Assembly: GCA_947464585.1 (NCBI GenBank)
Contig: CANHYS010000157.1
Span: 1 to 6,059, forward strand
Direction of reading: 5' to 3'
DNA: 6,059 nt
From: Planctomycetaceae bacterium
GTDB taxonomy: Bacteria; Planctomycetota; Planctomycetia; Pirellulales; UBA1268
A program made the translations under genes and the position numbers. Shown here piece by piece: positions 1 through 5,161 of the stretch (the stretch's first letter is position 1; each line of letters begins with the position of its first letter). The notes under the pieces were generated by a model. That model was given only the letters and a program-made list of their open reading frames with translations. It did no database searches and was not told the DNA's origin.

Positions 1-2368
1 CGATCACGATGAAGCCCTCGTTGCCGTCGCGGTAGCCGCCGATGCCCACGAGCGGTGCGCCATGGCGGTAACGGTCGACCACGCGGCCGTCTGCCCAGGT
101 GACGGTCACGGATCCATCGGGGGCGGCGATGAGCCACTGCCGCCGCGGCGTGCCGAGCAGATCGGCCCAGGCCACCGGCTCGATCGGGCCATCGCGGTGC
201 ACGCCATCGGGCAGATCGAGTTCCCAGAACATGTCAGGGAGAGGCCCGAGTCCCACGGCGATGTTCTTGCCCACGCTGGGGCTGGCCAGTCCCAGCAAGG
301 CCCATCCACCATCGGGTGCCACAGGCCCCGCGAAGAGTGACGCGACCGCAGGGCTCGCCGACCAATCCGGCTGCTCCCGGCCCTCCCCAGACCCTTGCTC
401 AGCCCCTTCCACGGGCCGCGCCTCCGCGCCCCTGCCCTCCATCGTGACCGGCACGAGTCTGCCATGCCCGTTCACGCAGATGAGCCCGCGGCTGCCCTCC
501 TGATGCGGTGCGGCCGGCACGACGTCGAGCACCGTGTCGAACGAACGTTCCCGCCACAGCCGATGGCCATCGAGGCTGGCGGCCTGCACGCCCACGGTGC
601 CGTAATAGCCAACAACGATTTCCGGTGCGCCATCATCATTGAGGTCGACGAGCTGCGCGGTCCTGATCCCAGCGTGGGCTGGGCTCTCCCAGGCGGGATA
701 GGCGGCGTGGAGCTTCCACACCTCGTTGAAGACGAAGACCTGCTGGCCACCACGGTTACCGCCGAGCCACCAGCGCTTGCCGGCCGAATCAACGGCCGTC
801 CGCAGGAAGCCGACGGCGGCATCGGCCGGTAGATCGAGTTCGTGTCGGGCGAGTTCGCGGCCGCTTGGATCGATCACGACCACGGTCCGCCAGCCGTCGA
901 GGGCGACGATCTTGGCGGCACCGCCATCATCGAAGCAGGCCACGTTCCCTGGCATGGCCACGTTCTCGGCCCGCCAGGCTCTGACGAGCTTGAAGCGATC
1001 CGGCTGCCGACGGGGTGCGATCTGCTGCGGAGGCATCCGCTCCACCGCACCGCCCCCGGCGACCTTCTCGAGCAGTTCGCGGTAGTCCCGGAGCCTGGTC
1101 TCGAAGCGATCGCGGAGGAGTGGCCCGGTGGGCGTGCCGGCCGCCACCGCGGCGAGGGTCGCGGAGAGATCCTTGGCCAACTGGTGGTCGTGACCCAGGA
1201 GCACGTCGGCAACGGTGCCTGTGGGCGTGAGCACCACCACGGCGGGGAAGGTCGTGATCTCGAAGGCGGTCGCCGCGACGCTCCGCGGGTCTCGCAGGAT
1301 GGTGTCTGCTCCACCCCACAGTCTGACTTTCTCGCGGAGTGCGTCGTCTGGAACATCGGTCTCGTCGACGCTCACGGCGAAGTGTTTGACCGGTGGTGTG
1401 AGCGACTCCACAGCCCTGATCACCTGCGGCATCGACCGTCGGCAGGCGTCGCAGTCGGTGTGAAAAAACTCGAGCACGACGGTCGACCCAGCGAGGCTCT
1501 CGCTCGACACGGTCGTGCCGTCGAGAGAGGCGAGCACAAACGGAGTCGCCGCCTTGCCGACCAGGGCACTTGGCGGCTGGGGCGTCGGTGGCGGCTCCAG
1601 TCGGTCCACACGGGATGCCCCTGCGGGCACCTCGAATGCGAAGGCCTCCGACGGCACCGAGGTCGGAAACGTCGCCTCCAGAAAATCGACGACGACCGAT
1701 AGCCCGCCAACTGGCCCGCCCTGCTGTGAGAGAAATTGCCCGTAGGCCACGGTGGGCAGCGACATCCGCCGCAGCAGCTTTGACTTTCGGTCGATCCAGA
1801 GGACGAGCGGCCCGTCGGGCTTGGGGATCGTCACAACCGTGCAGGGATGGCCTTCGATCGGTTCGGTGCCCGTCACGCGCGGCTTGTCCACGGCGTCGGC
1901 GACGATCAGGTCGACGGTGTCGTCGGCCAAGAGCAGTGGCAGTTGCGTTGGGCAACCGGCATCCCCCTCGGCCAGCGTCATGCGGACCTGCTCGTCAGCG
2001 AAGAGCTGGTCGAGCGTGAGTGGGCTTTTCACGGGTTCGTCCAGCACCTGGCCTGGTACGTTGCCCACCGCGGCGCGGAGCGATGTGCCATCAGCGGCGA
2101 TCCTCGCGTCGTAGCAGTCGATCCGCAGCCGATCAGGCCGCTCGAAGGCCACGCGAAACGGAATCGACTGATCCACCTCAGTGCCTTCGCGGGTGTAGCG
2201 GATGCGGACGCGGGCGTTGTCGGAGTATGCCTGCGCCTTGCGGTATGTGCGGCTCATCTCGTCGAGCAGGCTACGGGGATCGGCACTGCAGCCGGTCAGC
2301 GGCATCGTTGCGAGGAAAACAACAAGGGGGGCGAGACGCCGTGCCAGCGATGGAAGTGGGGTGTTCAT
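1..2368 (-). CDS. Lipoprotein with LolA-like, TlpA-like thioredoxin and beta-propeller domains (3' end outside window)
   Basis: The reading frame is open from the ATG at 2368-2366 to the window edge (789 codons, no stop), so the C-terminus is missing. Residues 1-26 form a lipoprotein signal: Arg-Arg at 10-11, a hydrophobic stretch 12-22, and lipobox L24-T25-G26 before the acylated C27. Residues 28-251 resemble the LolA/DUF2092 fold of planctomycete periplasmic lipoproteins. Residues about 265-400 form a TlpA/AhpC-like thioredoxin domain with C306-D307-A308-C309 and a probable cis-proline P375 in a Thr-Phe-Pro motif. A helical linker (about 405-430) leads into a probable beta-propeller, with one clear FG-GAP/VCBS loop DLNDDG at 575-580 (calcium-type Asp/Asn pattern) and a Gly/Glu-rich linker at 643-671. 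It probably acts as a membrane-anchored extracytoplasmic thiol-disulfide protein; substrate unknown. The start is chosen because it directly precedes the signal peptide; no strong ribosome binding site is seen. Frame and lipobox are certain; the enzymatic role is inferred. Confidence 0.88.
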   Translation of the reverse strand, partial: MNTPLPSLARRLAPLVVFLATMPLTGCSADPRSLLDEMSRTYRKAQAYSDNARVRIRYTREGTEVDQSIPFRVAFERPDRLRIDCYDARIAADGTSLRAAVGNVPGQVLDEPVKSPLTLDQLFADEQVRMTLAEGDAGCPTQLPLLLADDTVDLIVADAVDKPRVTGTEPIEGHPCTVVTIPKPDGPLVLWIDRKSKLLRRMSLPTVAYGQFLSQQGGPVGGLSVVVDFLEATFPTSVPSEAFAFEVPAGASRVDRLEPPPTPQPPSALVGKAATPFVLASLDGTTVSSESLAGSTVVLEFFHTDCDACRRSMPQVIRAVESLTPPVKHFAVSVDETDVPDDALREKVRLWGGADTILRDPRSVAATAFEITTFPAVVVLTPTGTVADVLLGHDHQLAKDLSATLAAVAAGTPTGPLLRDRFETRLRDYRELLEKVAGGGAVERMPPQQIAPRRQPDRFKLVRAWRAENVAMPGNVACFDDGGAAKIVALDGWRTVVVIDPSGRELARHELDLPADAAVGFLRTAVDSAGKRWWLGGNRGGQQVFVFNEVWKLHAAYPAWESPAHAGIRTAQLVDLNDDGAPEIVVGYYGTVGVQAASLDGHRLWRERSFDTVLDVVPAAPHQEGSRGLICVNGHGRLVPVTMEGRGAEARPVEGAEQGSGEGREQPDWSASPAVASLFAGPVAPDGGWALLGLASPSVGKNIAVGLGPLPDMFWELDLPDGVHRDGPIEPVAWADLLGTPRRQWLIAAPDGSVTVTWADGRVVDRYRHGAPLVGIGGYRDGNEGFIVI

Positions 2369-2438
2369 TCGCCCATCATGGCCAAAACGTCGCTGCCACG
2401 GCCAGAGCACTCAGGACACTCGTGCCCGGGGTGCGGCA
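2369..2438. promoter_or_regulatory. Divergent intergenic region, presumed to hold promoters for both flanking genes
   Basis: About 70 bp separates the minus-strand lipoprotein start from the first plausible plus-strand start of the LarA-like gene. Promoters for both genes should lie here or inside the opposing 5' coding regions, but I see no convincing -35/-10 pair on either strand. On the minus strand a five-codon reading frame (Met-Met-Gly-Glu-stop, 2379 to 2365) ends in a TGA that overlaps the lipoprotein ATG as ATGA. Confidence 0.35.
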
Positions 2439-3692
2439 ATGGGTACGATGGTGCAAAAGGATGTTCCGACGGTGAAATGCATTCCGCTCGATTACGGCGA
2501 CGACGAGCCGCTGCTGCTGGAGGTGGACGACGACGCGCTCGTGGCCGACTGCCGCGGGCCTGAGGGAGTGGCTGGCGAGGCCGCCGGGCAACTGGTGACG
2601 GCAGCGTTCAGCGCGACCGAGTCGGGGCCGCCGCTGGAGTCGCACGTGGTTCCTGGAGATCGGGTCGCCATAGGATTGGCCGCTGACGCTCCCCGGGCGG
2701 CCGAGGTTGTGGCTGCGGTCGCCACGCGGCTGGTCGCGGCAGGGGTGGAGCCGGCCGACATCACCGTGCTGCGCGCGCCGCCGCTCGAGCCACTGGGCTG
2801 CGGCGTGCCAGAGCAGACGAAGAACGCGCCCGCGATCGGTGCCGCGACGGCGTTCGATCCGGCAGTCGAGCCACAGACCTCGTACATGGCTGCCGATGAG
2901 GCGGGCAGGCCAATCCATCTGGCGCGGGCGCTGGTCGATGCCGACGTCGTCGTGAGCATCGGCCAATGGGGCTGGGATGCCGCGCTCGGCGGCCGCTCGC
3001 TCGAGGGCGAGCTCTGGCCCACGTTCTCACGGCAGTCCTGCCGAGAGGAGATCGTGCGGTCGCTGGCCAAACGCGGTCGACGGGCGCTCGACGCCTGGAT
3101 GGTCAGCAACCACGAGGCGACCTGGCAACTGGGCGTCTGCGCGAACCTGCGGCTCGTCGCCGGCCGGGCTGACACGCTCGCTGCGGCGGCCTTCGGCCTG
3201 TCCGATGCCGCGGCGCGTCAGGCACGGAAGCTGGCTGCGGGCTGGAGGCCCGGGGTGCGGGCTGCGGCGATGCTCACGATCGCATCGCTTTCGAATCCTG
3301 GGGGTGGGACAGCCATGCTCCTGCGGGCCGTGGCGGCCGCGGCGCGCGTGACGCATCCCGCGGGCACGATTTGCGTCGCCAGCCGACTGGCGGAGCGGCC
3401 GGGGGTGATCTTCGCGCGGTGGCGAGAGGGAGCGCCGCTCGACGCGCTCGTCCGAGAGGCGGTGGGCACCGGCGACCAGGCGCTCATCACCGACGCGTTT
3501 CAGACCCGATTCTTCGCCCGGGCCCTCGGTGAACGGCGGTTCGTGCTCCTCTCCGACCTGGATGAGGCAACGGTCGAGGAACTCGAACTTGGTTTCGCCG
3601 CGACGCCGGAGGTGGTGGAGCGGCTCGCGCACCGTGCGGAGAGCGTCGTCGTGCTCCACGAGGCCGACCGGATGCTGCCGCGCGTGGTGTAG
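2439..3692 (+). CDS. LarA/DUF2088 family protein (lactate racemase-like, probably lacking the cofactor site)
   Basis: A 417-residue protein if started at the ATG at 2439, close to the roughly 425 residues usual for LarA. LarA enzymes racemize 2-hydroxyacids with a nickel-pincer nucleotide. Residues about 12-130 match the LarA N-terminal domain: a short beta start (Val-Lys-Cys-Ile-Pro-Leu), then 'PGDRVAIGLAADAPRAAEVV', where D83 and R86 line up with the family's Asp-x-Thr-Arg. The 'AAGVEPADITVL' segment is also typical. The C-terminal half has the family Gly-rich and 'HPAGTICVAS' patterns. The usual GTHR segment reads 'LRAPPLEPLG', and the His...GlyGlyxLys cofactor loop reads 'QWGWDAALGGRS' (176-187), putting Trp177 and Ser187 where LarA has the metal His and the covalent Lys. 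It is therefore probably not a canonical racemase. The start is uncertain: in-frame ATG at 2439 and 2448, or GTG at 2472. The gene is divergent from the lipoprotein. Family placement is fairly sure; function is unknown. Confidence 0.82.
   Translation: MGTMVQKDVPTVKCIPLDYGDDEPLLLEVDDDALVADCRGPEGVAGEAAGQLVTAAFSATESGPPLESHVVPGDRVAIGLAADAPRAAEVVAAVATRLVAAGVEPADITVLRAPPLEPLGCGVPEQTKNAPAIGAATAFDPAVEPQTSYMAADEAGRPIHLARALVDADVVVSIGQWGWDAALGGRSLEGELWPTFSRQSCREEIVRSLAKRGRRALDAWMVSNHEATWQLGVCANLRLVAGRADTLAAAAFGLSDAAARQARKLAAGWRPGVRAAAMLTIASLSNPGGGTAMLLRAVAAAARVTHPAGTICVASRLAERPGVIFARWREGAPLDALVREAVGTGDQALITDAFQTRFFARALGERRFVLLSDLDEATVEELELGFAATPEVVERLAHRAESVVVLHEADRMLPRVV
2455..2461 (+). promoter_or_regulatory. 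Possible ribosome binding site favouring a GTG start at 2472
   Basis: AAAAGGA lies 10 nt before an in-frame GTG at 2472. That start would give a 406-residue protein beginning exactly at the first beta strand of the LarA-like fold. The upstream ATGs at 2439 and 2448 have no comparable purine-rich element. If this site is used, the first 11 residues of the longer model are not translated. Confidence 0.35.
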
Positions 3693-3716
3693 TGCCGCGG
3701 GCCCATGTCCAGGGTT

Positions 3717-3772
3717 TTCGGGGCTGGGCGTTCGGGGCTGGACTGTCGGGACCGGACTGTCAGCCCTTGGAA
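3717..3772. repeat. Degenerate 14-bp tandem repeat, about four units
   Basis: Successive 14-bp blocks start at 3717, 3731, 3745 and 3759. The 11-mer TTCGGGGCTGG occurs at 3717-3727 and again at 3731-3741. The 8-mer GGACTGTC occurs at 3740-3747 and again at 3754-3761. Both pairs are offset by exactly 14 bp, so this is a decayed tandem array and not two unrelated coincidences. The fourth unit is weak. The array lies in the intergenic region just downstream of the LarA-like stop codon. Confidence 0.55.
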
Positions 3773-3785
3773 ATCCCTGATTTCC
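3769..3785. repeat. Perfect 7-bp inverted repeat (small hairpin)
   Basis: GGAAATC at 3769-3775 and GATTTCC at 3779-3785 are perfect reverse complements around a CCT loop. No T-run follows on either strand, so it is not a standard intrinsic terminator. It could help end transcription of the LarA-like gene, act as an operator, or be chance. Confidence 0.4.
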
Positions 3786-3793
3786 CTCCCATT

Positions 3794-3810
3794 CCCAGGT
3801 GCTACCCGGG
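3794..3810. repeat. Second small inverted repeat, one mismatch
   Basis: CCCAGGT at 3794-3800 and ACCCGGG at 3804-3810 pair at six of seven positions around a GCT loop. It starts 25 bp after the preceding hairpin and has the same arm and loop lengths. No T-tract follows. It is weak evidence alone; the pairing of two similar hairpins is the point of note. Confidence 0.3.
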
Positions 3811-3828
3811 ACTTGCGGCCTTCGGTGC

Positions 3829-3868
3829 TTTATGCAATATACTTGCTTGTGCAATAGTGTTGCATAAA
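3829..3868. promoter_or_regulatory. Possible operator: 9-bp inverted repeat upstream of the DUF58 operon
   Basis: TTTATGCAA at 3829-3837 and TTGCATAAA at 3860-3868 are perfect reverse complements whose starts are 31 bp apart, about three helical turns. Between and within them, TGCAATA occurs as a direct repeat at 3833-3839 and 3850-3856. The block is strikingly AT-rich for this genome and overlaps the candidate promoter. This looks like a regulator binding site, but no regulator gene is in the window. Confidence 0.45.
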
Positions 3869-3870
3869 AT
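3838..3870 (+). promoter_or_regulatory. Candidate promoter(s) for the DUF58-transglutaminase operon
   Basis: Two overlapping candidates are visible. One has TTGCTT at 3843-3848, a 16-bp spacer and TAAAAT at 3865-3870 (five of six matches to the -10 consensus), which would give a leader of roughly 15 nt before the ATG at 3893. The other uses TATACT at 3838-3843 as the -10, with a poor TTGCGG at 3813-3818 and a 19-bp spacer. Both -35 boxes match only at TTG. Placement in the only AT-rich stretch of the gap supports promoter function. Confidence 0.4.
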
Positions 3871-3892
3871 GCATTGAGCGTGGGACGGGAAC

Positions 3893-5161
3893 ATGCGATC
3901 GATCTGGAAATTCGTGGGGTGGGCGGCGACCTACGATCTCTGCCCATGGGCCAACGTCTGGTTCTGCTGGGTCAAAAAGCCGATTGCCACGCTTGCAGTC
4001 GCTTGTGTCGCGGCGATCACCTGCGCGGTATTCGTCAATCCCGTGGCGTTGATTTCCGCCGTGGCGATCCTGGGCGTCATCGCACTGGGCTACGGCTGGC
4101 CTTCGATCTCGACCCGCGGTCTCACCGCCCGACTCCGCTTCCATGATCGCCGCGTCACAGCGGGGGAGTCGGCCCAGGCGACGGTGTCGGTCCGCAATGC
4201 GTGGCCGTGGCCCGTCTGGGGAATCTGTCTCACGGGCGACTTTGGCTCAGACGCGACGATCGCACTCGCACGGGTTGCTGGTTGGTCCGTGACTGAGTTC
4301 TCCTGGGATTTTATCCCCGGCTGCCGCGGCGAATATCCCCGTGCCGCCGTGCGGCTGTCCACGTCGTTTCCTTTCGGACTGCAGGAAGCCAGCCGCGATG
4401 TGGTCGTTGAACGGCCGCTCATCGTATGGCCCGACATCGTGCCGCTCGACACGCTGCTGGATGCCGCGGAAACCAGGCCGACCGACGACACCTTCTCCGA
4501 GCAGCGGGTCGGGGACTCCGGTGACATGGCTGGAACCCGGCCCTTTCGCAACGGCGACTCGCTGCGCCGCGTTCATTGGGCACAGACCGCCCGCACGGGA
4601 GCGATGGTCGTCTGCGAGCGGGAATCGCCCGTCCTCGCGGCGGTCCGCGTGGTGTTCGATTCCGATCCTGCGGTCCACGAGGGGGCCGGCGCGTCGGGCA
4701 CCCTCGAATGGTCGATTCGAATCGCGGCCAGCATTTGCGCCGCCTACCACCGGCACAATGCCCGCGTGGAATGCTGCTTTGGTCACGAGACGATCCTGGT
4801 CGCGGCCGGCCCCGAGGGGTGGCGGCGTTTCCTCGACGAGCTGGCGCGATTTCAGCCGTGTCTCCACGTGGAAAAGGATTGCCAGCACGAGCATGCCACG
4901 CATGCATGCCGGCGAATCCATCACCACAACTGCGGCGTTTTTCAGATGACGGTCACGACGGATCGTGGCACGGTCAACCGGACCGAGCATCGGCATGTGC
5001 ATGGGGATCAATTGTGGATCGTTCTTGGGTCGAAGCATCATGAAGGTCTTCAACCCGCGGCCCAGATTGCCCTGCCCGGAAGGGTGATCAGGATGGCGTG
5101 GACACCCGATCTGCGGGTCGCGTTCCGCGAGGGATGGAGGAACATCTGCCGTGCAGGATGA
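3893..5161 (+). CDS. DUF58 domain protein, membrane-anchored, with His/Cys-rich C-terminal part
   Basis: A 422-residue protein. Residues 1-30 are Trp/Cys-rich, followed by two membrane segments at about 31-48 and 51-67, the usual N-terminal hairpin of DUF58 proteins. Residues about 75-200 fit the beta-rich extracytoplasmic-style region. The family signature is clear at 214-229: GTRPFRNGDSLRRVHW, followed by the expected 'TARTGAMVV'. D256-S-D258-P falls where a von Willebrand A-like metal site would start, but it is not a proper DxSxS motif. Residues 323-383 hold 4 Cys and 12 His, which is not usual for the family. DUF58 proteins commonly sit beside MoxR ATPases and transglutaminase membrane proteins; their molecular role is poorly known. 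Here the partner overlaps the 3' end by 11 nt. The start ATG is the first in frame after the candidate promoter, with a weak GGGACGGGA (3882-3890) just upstream. Family call secure; function not. Confidence 0.9.
   Translation: MRSIWKFVGWAATYDLCPWANVWFCWVKKPIATLAVACVAAITCAVFVNPVALISAVAILGVIALGYGWPSISTRGLTARLRFHDRRVTAGESAQATVSVRNAWPWPVWGICLTGDFGSDATIALARVAGWSVTEFSWDFIPGCRGEYPRAAVRLSTSFPFGLQEASRDVVVERPLIVWPDIVPLDTLLDAAETRPTDDTFSEQRVGDSGDMAGTRPFRNGDSLRRVHWAQTARTGAMVVCERESPVLAAVRVVFDSDPAVHEGAGASGTLEWSIRIAASICAAYHRHNARVECCFGHETILVAAGPEGWRRFLDELARFQPCLHVEKDCQHEHATHACRRIHHHNCGVFQMTVTTDRGTVNRTEHRHVHGDQLWIVLGSKHHEGLQPAAQIALPGRVIRMAWTPDLRVAFREGWRNICRAG
5136..5141 (+). promoter_or_regulatory. Ribosome binding site for the GTG start at 5151
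   Basis: GGAGGA, the best Shine-Dalgarno match I see in the window, ends 9 nt before the in-frame GTG at 5151. It lies inside the DUF58 coding sequence and decides the start of the overlapping downstream gene. The ATG at 5158 is out of frame with that gene. Confidence 0.6.

Noticed and set aside
355..440. Gly/Glu-rich stretch in the lipoprotein as a coding repeat
   Set aside because: It reads as an irregular flexible linker between propeller segments, with no repeating unit.
842..1702. 286-codon plus-strand frame opposite the lipoprotein gene
   Set aside because: An antisense shadow typical of GC-rich coding DNA: rich in Gly, Arg and His, with no domain pattern.
927..1955. 342-codon minus-strand frame
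   Set aside because: It lies in a different frame from the lipoprotein gene on the same strand, and its translation is Arg/Ala-rich with no recognisable motif. The continuous frame from 2368 carries the signal peptide, CxxC and DLNDDG motifs.
2202..2438. Upstream extension of the LarA-like frame
   Set aside because: The frame is open back to 2202, but this part overlaps the signal-peptide region of the divergent lipoprotein gene. The family fold begins only after 2472.
3693..3716. Possible terminator directly after the LarA-like gene
   Set aside because: CCC at 3702-3704 could pair with GGG at 3712-3714 before a TTTT run, but a 3-bp stem is too weak to call.
3027..3947. 306-codon minus-strand frame across the LarA-like gene and the intergenic region
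   Set aside because: Its N-terminal part crosses the repeats, hairpins and promoter block, and the rest is antisense to a recognisable gene. Composition is Pro/Arg/His-rich without motifs.
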